Shown piece by piece: positions 15,057 through 24,114 of a stretch of DNA of 36,999 nucleotides. The DNA is from Ruminococcus_G sp050944415 (GTDB lineage: Bacteria; Bacillota; Clostridia; Lachnospirales; Lachnospiraceae). The stretch's first letter is position 1. The number at the start of each line of letters is the position of its first letter. A model generated the notes under the pieces. It was not told the origin of the DNA. It made no database searches and saw only the letters and a program-made list of their open reading frames with translations. Location of the stretch: the NCBI GenBank assembly GCA_050944415.1, contig JBMNRA010000026.1, positions 1 through 36,999 of the forward strand. The letters are read 5' to 3'. Position numbers and translations under genes: made by a program.

Positions 15057-16836
15057 ATGTTTTTATTTCCCCTTCACCATCCCGACAGTATTTTGAAAAA
15101 AATTCTTCCCAGATCCGGAAAGACATTTCCGGCATAGTCGCATGAGGCAGATTTTTGACCCAGGTATAACGCACCAGGTCCCGGCCATTTTTTTCGTAAA
15201 TATAATCATGCCAAAGCTCCCGGTATATGCTGCTTTCTTTTTTCTCTTCCCGTATATTTTCACATCTATTCGCTGCACACCAGAAATCAATGGATTTATC
15301 TGTCATATTTCCTTTTTCCGGTATGGCAGGAAGCAGCCATTCTTCCCGTTCGCCGCCGAACATCCATATGGGTATTTCCAGATTTTTCCGTTTCTTAAAG
15401 TAATCCTGTTCTGGAAAATGCTCCAGAAAGTCCAGAAACAGCACTCCGGAACAGGGCGCCGCTGCAGCAAACCATTCCGGCCGCGCGATTGCAAGCATCT
15501 GCACCATTAAAGACCCCATAGAATGACCGGTAATATACACACGTCCTTTATCAATACAAAAATGTTCTTCCGTATCCTTCAGCATAAAATCAAAAAAGCG
15601 AATTTCATCCGGAAAATCGGGATTAGAATAGACATTCCAGGCCGGTAAGACAGTGATATCCTTACTGATCGCCCGGTTCTCCTCCTTAACGTCAAAATAC
15701 CCGTTAACCGCTGATGGAAACACAACTATAAAACCATATTGGTCAGCCACACTGTGCCAGCCGGAATTGCCGCAGTAAATTTCTCCGGAACAGGTATATC
15801 CATGCATGGCAAATACCAAAGGTACTTTTTTTCCCGGATTTTTTTTTACGCTTTCCGGTATATATACATACCATTCTCTCATCCAGCCATCCACTTCTTC
15901 ATAATGATATTCCATATGAAGATCCTCTGTCAGTGACTGGGTCAGACGGAGATCTCCTCCCGGCTGAGACATCCATCTGCGTACCGGATATAAGAATTTT
16001 TTCCAGATCCTCCGATTAAGAATTCTTCCGTAATCTCCCGCAGGATGCTCTATTTCACTTACCCATAATCGGTAAGCTTCTTTCTGCTGATTAAGAGGAG
16101 ACGGTGTTTCGCTGGTTCTTATATACTGAACGGTATCCGGGTAAATCCGGCTCATTTTTTCCGCGTGCAAGGCCTGTTTCCAGCGGGCAATCTCTCCTTC
16201 ATACCCATAGTCCGTTTCCCTGTCTTTTATTATCCAGACCGGAACGGGAATCTGCCCCTTTGTCAGCCCCAATCCGGTAATGTCTTCGAATCCGTTCAGC
16301 CGGTAACAAAGCGCTTTCCCTGCTTCCTTCATAAAATTTTCCGGAACCGGCCAAGGCGCGACGGCAGCAATACCGGCATATACCGCCGGATCATACATGG
16401 CGGCCATCTCCGCAACTGTAGCTCCCGCACCGTAACCTGCCATATAAAATTTGGATTCATGCACACAGAACAGATCCCTATGTGCGAACCGGTCATAAGC
16501 CATTTTCACGTATTCAACATCGCCGTCATTTTTCCCATATTTCTCCTGTATATTCCAACTACCCTTCAGAGGCTCCAGAAACATTAACGTGATTTTTTCT
16601 TTTTCTTCTTCCGTGTCCGCAATTTCACACCAGCTGCTGTTTTCCAGCATTTCCATTGCTGTTACCCCATTATCCGGCAGTATTATGATTCCCGCGTTAG
16701 AGGCTCTGGCTCCTTCGGGAATATACATAACTACGCGGCGCAGTACCCCGTTAACGTTAATTTCATCTTCAAAAATCCCTGTATGGGTAGGAAGATATGG
16801 ATTGTTCCGATTGATTTTGTTTCTGATTCTGCTCAT
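15040..16836 (-). CDS. Tandem alpha/beta-hydrolase esterase, copy 2 (N-terminal domain inactive)
   Basis: The 598-residue product has two related alpha/beta-hydrolase halves of the PHB-depolymerase/feruloyl-esterase type. The C-terminal half carries the nucleophile elbow GHSMG (Ser439), an oxyanion-type HGYTCSG loop (residues 345-351) and a plausible catalytic His565 in NLPHATMPE. The N-terminal half has GYGAG at 134-138, where the Ser is replaced by Gly, so it is probably non-catalytic. There is no signal peptide, so it acts in the cytoplasm, presumably on an imported ester. AGGAGGAG precedes the ATG, and it follows its paralogue by 15 bases. An acyl group on a sugar is inferred as the target from the adjacent transporter. 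Confidence 0.8.
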   Translation of the reverse strand: MSRIRNKINRNNPYLPTHTGIFEDEINVNGVLRRVVMYIPEGARASNAGIIILPDNGVTAMEMLENSSWCEIADTEEEKEKITLMFLEPLKGSWNIQEKYGKNDGDVEYVKMAYDRFAHRDLFCVHESKFYMAGYGAGATVAEMAAMYDPAVYAGIAAVAPWPVPENFMKEAGKALCYRLNGFEDITGLGLTKGQIPVPVWIIKDRETDYGYEGEIARWKQALHAEKMSRIYPDTVQYIRTSETPSPLNQQKEAYRLWVSEIEHPAGDYGRILNRRIWKKFLYPVRRWMSQPGGDLRLTQSLTEDLHMEYHYEEVDGWMREWYVYIPESVKKNPGKKVPLVFAMHGYTCSGEIYCGNSGWHSVADQYGFIVVFPSAVNGYFDVKEENRAISKDITVLPAWNVYSNPDFPDEIRFFDFMLKDTEEHFCIDKGRVYITGHSMGSLMVQMLAIARPEWFAAAAPCSGVLFLDFLEHFPEQDYFKKRKNLEIPIWMFGGEREEWLLPAIPEKGNMTDKSIDFWCAANRCENIREEKKESSIYRELWHDYIYEKNGRDLVRYTWVKNLPHATMPEMSFRIWEEFFSKYCRDGEGEIKTYEYRE

Positions 16837-16851
16837 AAGCGCTGCTCCTCC

Positions 16852-18603
16852 TCAGCCGAGATACTCTACAGAGCCATCTTCATTTCTTTTAAACCTGCAA
16901 AAATATTCATCCCAGGTCATCCAGGCATTTTCCGGCGTATAGGCATGAGGGAATCCTGCCATTGCACTGAACCGCACGACGGGAACAGCATTTTTATCAT
17001 ACCATACATAATGTGTATAAATGCCATTATTATAAATTCTGGGTTTCTCATAATCTGCATTATTTTGTTTACAGAGTCTTTTCAATACATGGGTATTTGC
17101 AGAAGATTCATTTAAATCCGCTCTGCTTCCAATATCTTTCTCTCCTTTGAAAAGCCAGGTGGGACACACAAGGGAATGCTTGTAAGGTTTCAATTCGCAG
17201 GCTTTTTCACTGATATCTCCCTCCGCATAGCCATTGGGACCAAAAGCGGCAAAAAATTCCGGCAGCTCCTCTATCAGTTTCTGCGTCATGGCAGATCCGT
17301 TGGAATGCCCTGCCACGTAAATACGCTCTCGGTCAACGGGATATGATTCACACATCTTCTGAATCAGAGTTTTAAAAAACAAAATATCATCATGACTGTC
17401 AGGCAGCTCCATGCCCGATCCTGCCCATGCAGGCGTGGCACACATACATTCGCCGTATATCTGCATATATGCTGTAGGATATACCATAATAAAATTTCTG
17501 GCTTCCGCCACCCGGTGCCATTCCGTATTCTGAGCCCAGAATTCTCCCGTTCCGCATAACCCGTGAAGTCCGATCACCATTGGTATTTTCCGATCTCTAT
17601 GATGTTTATATCCGGAGGGTTCATAAATATACCAGTAACGTTTTTTTCCCTCTACTGTTGTTTCTTTTTTTATAAGTCCAATATCCTGAATTGTCATGGT
17701 TCTTCTTAACTTTCGGTTCCCTGTCCCGGCCCACCGTTTAAATCTCAGGAGAAATTCTGCTGCCTGTCCAAAAAACACGTTACTGTCCCATCCTATCAGA
17801 TCATCTTCTCTGCTGATCCATACTTCAGACACCGGCTGCTCATCCATAAGATTCGATACCGGATCCGGCTTTGCGAAGTATTTTCTTGCTCCGTTTCCCA
17901 AACTGTATGATTCCTCCGTATTGCAGGCGTGACGATAATATCTGCCTGATGCGTCATCATTTCCAATCAGCCAGACCGGTATGGGATTTTCACATTTTGG
18001 CATATAAGGGTTACCGTCAGAGGGCAGAGTTCTCACAGTTTCCAGAAATTCCTGTTCCACGGCAGAATCGCCCCGCATAACGGCAGCCGCCAGAACACTG
18101 CTGTACATCATGGTAAAGACGTTTGCTCCATAAGCCCCGTCTCCCATCCCAACCACATAATAAGACGCTTCATTCCAGCTGTACAGATCCCGCAGACTCA
18201 TGTCAAGAAAAGCGCTCCTGGCATAAGCCAGAATATTCTCCACACTTCTTTCCTTCCATTTCTTTTCTTCAGAAGAAAGAACCAGAAGAACCATGCAGTA
18301 CCTGTCTGCCATGTCTTTGACGCCGCTCTTTTCGATATACTCCTGGGCTGAAATTTTTCCGGGAGCAAATACAAAAACGCCGTCCCCGAATGGCGGAAAA
18401 CGGTCCGGAATATATACACAATAATTTTCTTTTTTGTCTTCCACCAGAATCTGACGATGAAAAATCCCAATATGAGGCGCCTGATAAGGATCCTCAGGAT
18501 CCGGCAGTTTCTGGATTACGTCGCTTTTTCCTGAAAGACATAAGATATCCACATCCAGCCGGTTAAAATCAGGATCAAATTCACATCCCGTATATTTTTT
18601 CAT
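16852..18603 (-). CDS. Tandem alpha/beta-hydrolase esterase, copy 1 (N-terminal domain inactive)
   Basis: The 583-residue product has the same two-domain plan as the next gene and probably arose with it by duplication. The C-terminal half has LHGLCGTGEFW, nucleophile elbow GHSNG (432-436, Ser434) and His553 in GFPHAYTPENAW. The N-terminal half keeps the fold pattern (YCVYIPDRF, FVFAPG) but has GMGDG at 152-156 without the Ser. No signal peptide is present. The gene follows the binding-protein gene by 64 bases. The region between contains an imperfect GC-rich hairpin that may lower expression of downstream genes relative to the binding protein. Family specificity (acetyl, feruloyl or other) cannot be read. 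Confidence 0.8.
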   Translation of the reverse strand: MKKYTGCEFDPDFNRLDVDILCLSGKSDVIQKLPDPEDPYQAPHIGIFHRQILVEDKKENYCVYIPDRFPPFGDGVFVFAPGKISAQEYIEKSGVKDMADRYCMVLLVLSSEEKKWKERSVENILAYARSAFLDMSLRDLYSWNEASYYVVGMGDGAYGANVFTMMYSSVLAAAVMRGDSAVEQEFLETVRTLPSDGNPYMPKCENPIPVWLIGNDDASGRYYRHACNTEESYSLGNGARKYFAKPDPVSNLMDEQPVSEVWISREDDLIGWDSNVFFGQAAEFLLRFKRWAGTGNRKLRRTMTIQDIGLIKKETTVEGKKRYWYIYEPSGYKHHRDRKIPMVIGLHGLCGTGEFWAQNTEWHRVAEARNFIMVYPTAYMQIYGECMCATPAWAGSGMELPDSHDDILFFKTLIQKMCESYPVDRERIYVAGHSNGSAMTQKLIEELPEFFAAFGPNGYAEGDISEKACELKPYKHSLVCPTWLFKGEKDIGSRADLNESSANTHVLKRLCKQNNADYEKPRIYNNGIYTHYVWYDKNAVPVVRFSAMAGFPHAYTPENAWMTWDEYFCRFKRNEDGSVEYLG

Positions 18604-18667
18604 ATAAATTCCCCCTTTCCGAAAGAGAGGGCCGCCGCATATGACAGCCCCCTTTTATTTCTCTTTA

Positions 18668-19672
18668 TTAGCTTAAAAATTCATCCACATTTTCAGCCGT
18701 CACTGTCTGCACCGGAGTCTCAATTACATCTTCCACCTCTTTGCCGTCAAAGGTATCACAGATCGCCTGATAAAGAGCTTCCGCCTGGGCATCCGGATCC
18801 TGACGCACTGTCATGGCCATCTCCCCGCTTTTGATATAATTTAAAGCATCGTCAATAGCGTCAATTCCACACACCATCACACCGTCCAGTCTGTTGGCCG
18901 CCTTTAATGCTTCGATAGCGCCGCAGGCTCCCTGATCATTAACGGCAACCACACAGTCAAAATCATCATAAGCCTGAATATAGTCTTCCATAATGGTCAT
19001 ACCCTCTTCACGGGTGTACATATATTCCTGCTGTGCAATAATTTCCACATCTCCGCCGTTATCTGCCAGCCGTTCTCCCAAACCTTCCAGAAGACCTTCC
19101 TCTCTGTCAGAAGAAATCTGATATCCCATATTTCCAGCCAGATAAATCATTTTTGCATTTTCCGGAAGATTTTCTTTCAGCCATTCGCCCTGGGAATATC
19201 CGCATTCAACATTGGATACCCCAACATATGTCTGATTTCCTCCGGCCGCCTGGGTGGAGAATGTAAATACCGGAATTCCCGCTTCGTTTGCCTGCTCAAT
19301 CTGAGGCACAAGACTTTCCTCGTCATTGGGGCACAATACCAGTGCATCCACACCCATTACCAGGAAATTATCTACCTGTTCCACCTGTTTCTGGCTGTCG
19401 TTATTGGCATCCGCCAGCACCACCTCAAACCGTCCGTCCGCCTCGCAGGCTTCCACGAATTTATCTTCCAGTGTTTTCAGAAATACGTCCGATGCCAGAC
19501 GATTAGTAAATCCAATCGTATAAACTTCCTTTTCTTCTCCGCTCGCTTCACTTTCACTGCCGCTTCCGGTTTCCGATTTACCTGACGAAGAAGAGCATCC
19601 TGTCATAATGCCGCATACCATTACAATACTGAGAATCCACGCCGCCGCTTTCTTAAGTGTTTTTCGTTTCAT
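18668..19672 (-). CDS. RbsB-like sugar ABC transporter binding lipoprotein
   Basis: The 334-residue product starts with a lipoprotein signal (MKRKTLKKAAAWILSIVMVC, then GIMTGC with Cys26 in the lipobox) and a Ser/Gly/Glu linker. The type 1 periplasmic-binding-protein fold shows in YTIGFTNRLASDVFLKTLE, DANNDSQKQVEQVDNFL, DALVLCPND and VVAVNDQGACGAIEAL. It captures the substrate outside the membrane. The ATG at 19672 follows AAAGGAGG; an upstream in-frame start at 19711 would spoil the signal peptide. It sits third in the order ATPase-permease-binding protein. The ligand is unknown; the family takes ribose, galactose, inositol, autoinducer-2 and similar molecules. Confidence 0.92.
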   Translation of the reverse strand: MKRKTLKKAAAWILSIVMVCGIMTGCSSSSGKSETGSGSESEASGEEKEVYTIGFTNRLASDVFLKTLEDKFVEACEADGRFEVVLADANNDSQKQVEQVDNFLVMGVDALVLCPNDEESLVPQIEQANEAGIPVFTFSTQAAGGNQTYVGVSNVECGYSQGEWLKENLPENAKMIYLAGNMGYQISSDREEGLLEGLGERLADNGGDVEIIAQQEYMYTREEGMTIMEDYIQAYDDFDCVVAVNDQGACGAIEALKAANRLDGVMVCGIDAIDDALNYIKSGEMAMTVRQDPDAQAEALYQAICDTFDGKEVEDVIETPVQTVTAENVDEFLS

Positions 19673-19713
19673 ACTGTTTCCTCCTTTATTTTCAATTTTA
19701 TAAAAGCACATAT

Positions 19714-20712
19714 TTATGCTGCTTTTTCTGTTCTGTCTGCCATAGCGTTTTTAATGGCCCGGGCTGATGCCTGTTTTGTCATTACATCCATCAATACCGC
19801 TAACAGAATAACGATACCGGAAACGATATTCTGCCAGTAGCTGGTCACATTCAGCAGATTCATCAGGTTATTCAGAATACCTACAATGGCTGCTCCCACG
19901 ATTGTTCCGATAACATTTCCGGAACCGCCATAGATAGACACGCCGCCTACTACAACGGCTGTGATAGCGTCAAAGGCATATCCGACGCCTGCGGAAGGCT
20001 GTCCGGAAGAAAGGCGGGACATAAAGATAATAGATGCGATTGCGGTAGTTATTCCATCGTATATGTACACCAGCATAATTACTTTATCCGCATTGATGCC
20101 GGAGGCAATTGCCGCCTGTTTGTTGCCGCCCACCGCCATTACCTGACGTCCAAAGCAGGTTTTATTCAGCAGGATATAGCTGACAGCCAGAACAACAAAC
20201 ATAATGATAACGGAAATGGGCACAAATCCTATATAACCCTGGCCGATAACCGTAAAGGCTCCCAATCCGGAAATGGGATTTCCATTGGTTACCAGAAGAA
20301 TGGAACCAGACGCTATGGTATCTATGGCCAGACCAACGATGAATCCAGGCATCGACAGCTTGGCAACACAGAATCCATAAAACAGTCCGATGACCGCGCC
20401 CAGAGCGATACCTACAATGACCGCCAGGAACACATTTTTCGTATGTATCATCACCAGACAGGATACACATCCCACACAGGCAATCAGAGAATCATAGGCA
20501 ATATTAATCTGAGCCGTAATCAACACAAAGCAGGCGCCGCATCCGATTACGGTAACAACCACAATCTGACGCAGTACATTGGTAAGATTGGCCGGCTTCA
20601 GGAAATTTCCTGAAAGCAGTGATGCTGCGGCAAATACAACAATCAGAATAGTCAGTACGCCAAACTTACTGTAAAATTCCGCAAAACTAAATTTTTTTCT
20701 TGTCTTTTCCAT
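19714..20712 (-). CDS. RbsC-like sugar ABC transporter permease
   Basis: The 332-residue product is mostly hydrophobic, with about 8-10 membrane segments. It has the family pattern of an early N-terminal segment, TAQINIAYDSLIACVGC, a conserved GGNKQAAIASGINADK loop that faces the ATPase, and GVGYAFDAITAVVVGGVSIYG. It forms the membrane channel, probably as a homodimer, for the substrate delivered by the downstream lipoprotein. It lies 22 bases after the ATPase gene and 41 before the binding-protein gene. Nothing unusual is seen. Confidence 0.93.
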   Translation of the reverse strand: MEKTRKKFSFAEFYSKFGVLTILIVVFAAASLLSGNFLKPANLTNVLRQIVVVTVIGCGACFVLITAQINIAYDSLIACVGCVSCLVMIHTKNVFLAVIVGIALGAVIGLFYGFCVAKLSMPGFIVGLAIDTIASGSILLVTNGNPISGLGAFTVIGQGYIGFVPISVIIMFVVLAVSYILLNKTCFGRQVMAVGGNKQAAIASGINADKVIMLVYIYDGITTAIASIIFMSRLSSGQPSAGVGYAFDAITAVVVGGVSIYGGSGNVIGTIVGAAIVGILNNLMNLLNVTSYWQNIVSGIVILLAVLMDVMTKQASARAIKNAMADRTEKAA

Positions 20713-20734
20713 CTCGTTTATTCCTCCTCTTCTA

Positions 20735-22231
20735 TCAGGTCGCCAGTTTCATAATGGCTTCCTGGGATGCTTCCTCATGAGTAAGTTCAGCTTTAATCCG
20801 TCCTTCCCGCATAACGACAATGCGGTCACTCATCCCCAGTACTTCCGGAAGTTCCGATGAGATCATGATAATAGCAATCCCTTTTCTGGCATAATCGCAC
20901 ATCAGCTTATGAATTTCCGCTTTGGAACCCACATCAATTCCCCTTGTCGGTTCATCCAGAATCAATACCTTAATATCTCCCAACAGCCATTTTGCCAGAA
21001 TCGCTTTCTGCTGATTTCCTCCGGAAAGAGTCCGAATCTCCTGCTCCGGGCTGGAGATTTTTATATTAAAGGTATCCACCATATGATCGATGGATCTTTT
21101 TTCTTCCCTCTTATTAATCAACCGTGCTTTATTTCTGAATTTTCGGATGAATGCCAGAGAAATATTTTCTCTTACTGACCTTACAGGAATAATTCCTTCC
21201 GATCTGCGGTCTTCCGATGCCATGGCAATTCCGCTGGCAATGGCATCTTCCGTACTTTTAATGGTAAGCTGTTTTCCGTTCAGGTAGATCTCTCCGGAAT
21301 CATAAGGATCCAGTCCGAATACCGCCCGCATCACTTCAGACCGTCCGGCGCCTACCAGGCCGGAAAAACCAAGAATCTCTCCTGCTCTTACTTTAAAACC
21401 GATATCCCTGAAGACTCCTCTGCTGCTTAAACCTTTTACTTCCAATACCACATCACCGATGGGAACTTCTTCTTTGGGAAATATATTGGATATTTTCCGT
21501 CCAACCATCATGGATATAATATCGTCATCTGTATAATTCTCAATGGGTCCGGAGCTCACCCATGCGCCGTCCCGTATGATAGTTATTTCATCGGCAATCC
21601 GACGGATTTCATCCATTTTGTGAGTGATATAAATAATAGCCACTCCTTTTTTCTTCAGTCTCTGAATCTGCTTAAACAGCATATTTACTTCTGTATCTGA
21701 TATAGCTGATGTAGGTTCATCCATAATAATAACGGAAGCATTGGTACTCATGGCTTTTGCAATCTCTATCTGCTGCTGCGCCGCAATGCTCATGGTCTCC
21801 AGCTTCTGCGTCGCTTTATATGGGATCTCCAGTTCTTTTAAGAGACTGTCCGTTTTCTTATTTAGTGTTTTGAAGTCTACAAAACCTTTTACCTTCTGAG
21901 GCTCTCTTCCCAGAAATATATTCTCAGCTACCGTCATCTGGCGAATGGGATTCATTTCCTGGCGAATCATGGAGATGCCCATATGAATCGTCTCCATAAT
22001 CGTTCTTTTTCCCAGTTTTTTCCCTTTATAAATCACCTCGCCTTCTTCAGCCACATAATCGCCGTTTATGACCTTCATAAGTGTAGATTTTCCTGCTCCG
22101 TTTTCACCGGCTATCACATGAACTTTACCGGGTCTGATTTTCAGATTCATACCGTCCAGCGCTCTAACACCCGGGAAAAGTTTTACTATATTGTTCATTT
22201 CCAGAATGTATTCACCTGTAAAATCTCCCAT
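20735..22231 (-). CDS. RbsA-like sugar ABC transporter ATPase (two cassettes)
   Basis: The 498-residue product has two ABC cassettes. The first has Walker A GENGAGKST (42-50), a relaxed signature (ETMSIAAQQQ) and Walker B IIMDEPTSA. The second has the altered P-loop GLVGAGRSE typical of RbsA proteins, signature LSGGNQQK and Walker B LILDEPTRGID. It powers sugar uptake with the next two genes. It is the first gene of a nine-gene minus-strand operon starting from an AT-rich promoter region. Comparison with the last gene of the operon, an RbsA relative without P-loops, shows how far that paralogue has degenerated. Confidence 0.95.
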   Translation of the reverse strand: MGDFTGEYILEMNNIVKLFPGVRALDGMNLKIRPGKVHVIAGENGAGKSTLMKVINGDYVAEEGEVIYKGKKLGKRTIMETIHMGISMIRQEMNPIRQMTVAENIFLGREPQKVKGFVDFKTLNKKTDSLLKELEIPYKATQKLETMSIAAQQQIEIAKAMSTNASVIIMDEPTSAISDTEVNMLFKQIQRLKKKGVAIIYITHKMDEIRRIADEITIIRDGAWVSSGPIENYTDDDIISMMVGRKISNIFPKEEVPIGDVVLEVKGLSSRGVFRDIGFKVRAGEILGFSGLVGAGRSEVMRAVFGLDPYDSGEIYLNGKQLTIKSTEDAIASGIAMASEDRRSEGIIPVRSVRENISLAFIRKFRNKARLINKREEKRSIDHMVDTFNIKISSPEQEIRTLSGGNQQKAILAKWLLGDIKVLILDEPTRGIDVGSKAEIHKLMCDYARKGIAIIMISSELPEVLGMSDRIVVMREGRIKAELTHEEASQEAIMKLAT

Positions 22232-22308
22232 TCCATCTCCTCCTTCTTTTTCTATTATGTTAGTTTTTTTTCAGAAATTAAAAAACTCACAATATATAGA
22301 AAAAGTGG

Positions 22309-22375
22309 ATTATATTAATTTCATTGATTATTTTGTGTAAATTTCACTTTTTATTCCTTCATTTATTGTAAAAAA
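22309..22375 (-). promoter_or_regulatory. Candidate activator-dependent promoter of the transport operon
   Basis: On the minus strand a TATAAT -10 lies at 22314-22309 without a recognisable -35. On the plus strand, just upstream of the -10, related sequences recur: TTCATTGATTATTTTGTGTAAA from 22320 (given here as TTCATT, then TTGTGTAAA) and TTCATTTATTGTAAAAAA from 22358, 38 bases apart. Repeats at the -35 region and upstream are where an AraC-type activator would bind. The remainder of 22232-22409 is AT-rich and holds no gene I can support. Confidence 0.35.
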
Positions 22376-22401
22376 TACACAATATCATGAAATAGAACTG
22401 C

Positions 22402-22439
22402 AAAAAAAAGCTGCCGCACTAAAAAATTAGTGCGGCAGC
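22402..22439 (-). terminator. Intrinsic terminator of the catabolic operon
   Basis: GCTGCCGCACTA at 22410-22421 pairs perfectly with 22428-22439 around a 6-base loop. On the minus strand the stem is followed by eight T (22409-22402). It lies 18 bases after the hydantoinase-like gene and separates the catabolic operon from the transport operon promoter. Confidence 0.95.
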
Positions 22440-22457
22440 CCCTTCTAAGAATAAAAG

Positions 22458-24065
22458 TTAAATAGAGTAGAAAGGATATCCCGTTGCCGTTGCCGACAAT
22501 CGGTATTCGATAAAATCGTTATTTTGGCTTTTCTTTTCCTGTTCTGTCATTTCAATTTTCACATTAAGGGCCCCTGCTTTTTTCGCTTTCTCCGCTGCAT
22601 ATTCTGCAGCAGATTTTCTTGCTGCCGCAAGAGCCTCTTCCAATGACAGAGCATGTAACCTGTTTTTTTCTGTATATATATAATATGAATAATTCAATTT
22701 GTTTCTTCTAATCAGAACTTCTGCATGTTCTGTAACTTTTGCGGCCGCTGCCCCTATGGCATTGGCAACTTCCGCATATTCCGGTACTTCCGCAGTTATT
22801 CCCATGCTGCGTGCTGCTTTATTAATCCAGACCCCTGCCGGAGCTCCTACGCCGACCAGTACATTTGTTTCTTCTTTTTTACAGATCCTTATACTTTCCC
22901 GACAGTACTGTGCCAGATATTCAGATATTTTTTTTTCCAAGAATCTGGCAGTTTCATACATTGCAGTTTCCGGAAAAGTTTTTTTCAATCCTTCTCTGGC
23001 TTTTTCTCTGTCCCACTGTACGTACTCGCCTGTAATATGCAGAATATCTGTGGGAGTAAGTCCGGTCTTCCTATCCCGGGAACCTTCCCGGCAGAAAGGA
23101 ATCACCCGCCTGGGACCAATCTGAAGGGCGCCTTCTTTATTTTTCCGTATTTCACTGTCGCCGCCCAAGCCGAATGTACAGATATCCAGAGCTTTGACAC
23201 AGGTTTTCCAGCCGGCCAGATATGCTCCCTTTTCCACAGCCGTACAACGTCCATCTTCCAGAAAAGCAATATCTGTCGTAGTCCCTCCCATATCAGCCAC
23301 CATGCAGTTTTCATAACCGCTCAAAAACGATGCTCCGATCACACTGGCCGCCGGTCCGGATAAAATGGTCTCCACCGGTCTTTCTGCGGCATAATCCGCT
23401 CTCATCAGACTTCCGTTGCCTCTCACAATCATAACAGGCGCCTGAACTTTCAGTTCTCTCAGCACACGGTCTACAGCTTGAATAAGATTTTTTATCAAAG
23501 GAAGTAAACGAGCATTTAATACCGCCGTAACCGTACGTTCGTAAAATCCCAAAGCCCCGGTTAATTCGTGAGCGCAGACAACTGGAAGGCCAAGTTCCTC
23601 AACGGCTATCTCAGCCGCCTGATTTTCCATTGCAGGATTTCTGACGCTGGCATACCCTGATATGGCTACTGCATCACAGATCCCAGCCAGTTTTCCGGTC
23701 TGTTCCCGGCACTGTCGGACATCCAGCGGTTTACTGACGCCTCCCCGTATATCGAGCCTGCCATCCAGAGTAACTATATATTCAGCAGGTATATCGCCTT
23801 TGGGTCTGTCTCCCATCAAAATGAGGCCGACACGTCCTCCTTTTCCTTCTACAATAGCATTAGTAGCCAGAGTAGTGGAAAGACTTACCATTCCTATTTG
23901 ATCCCATTTCTGAAAATTCATGGACAGAATACAGTTTCGAATTCCCTCTGCCAGACCGGCGGGAGTCGTCAGAGCTTTGGCCGTACACAGAATTTTTTTT
24001 GAATCACGGTCCATAATAATCCCATCCGTATATGTCCCTCCGGTATCTATCCCCAATATCAACAT
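22458..24065 (-). CDS. Hydantoinase/oxoprolinase-type (HyuA-like) ATP-dependent protein
   Basis: The 535-residue product has the ASKHA-fold signatures of the hydantoinase A/oxoprolinase group: LGIDTGGTYTDGIIMD at the N-terminus, STTLATNAIVEGKGG, ILSGPAASVIGA and VADMGGTTTDIAFL. Known members use ATP to open cyclic amides or drive carboxylation or ligase-type steps, usually with a HyuB-type partner; none is present here. It is the last gene of the catabolic operon. AGGTGG serves the ATG at 24065 better than the longer start at 24092. Because ASKHA proteins such as MutL also reactivate B12 mutases, a chaperone role for the mutase in this operon is a possible but unproven alternative. Confidence 0.82.
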   Translation of the reverse strand: MLILGIDTGGTYTDGIIMDRDSKKILCTAKALTTPAGLAEGIRNCILSMNFQKWDQIGMVSLSTTLATNAIVEGKGGRVGLILMGDRPKGDIPAEYIVTLDGRLDIRGGVSKPLDVRQCREQTGKLAGICDAVAISGYASVRNPAMENQAAEIAVEELGLPVVCAHELTGALGFYERTVTAVLNARLLPLIKNLIQAVDRVLRELKVQAPVMIVRGNGSLMRADYAAERPVETILSGPAASVIGASFLSGYENCMVADMGGTTTDIAFLEDGRCTAVEKGAYLAGWKTCVKALDICTFGLGGDSEIRKNKEGALQIGPRRVIPFCREGSRDRKTGLTPTDILHITGEYVQWDREKAREGLKKTFPETAMYETARFLEKKISEYLAQYCRESIRICKKEETNVLVGVGAPAGVWINKAARSMGITAEVPEYAEVANAIGAAAAKVTEHAEVLIRRNKLNYSYYIYTEKNRLHALSLEEALAAARKSAAEYAAEKAKKAGALNVKIEMTEQEKKSQNNDFIEYRLSATATGYPFYSI

Positions 24066-24114
24066 TATACCACCTGACCTTTGTCTGCCCATCCCGGTTC
24101 AGCAATCTCTGACC

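Noticed and set aside
18604..18667. GC-rich imperfect hairpin after the binding-protein gene as a terminator
   Set aside because: The stem is broken and no clear T run follows on the minus strand; at most an attenuating or processing element, so it is mentioned only with the esterase gene.
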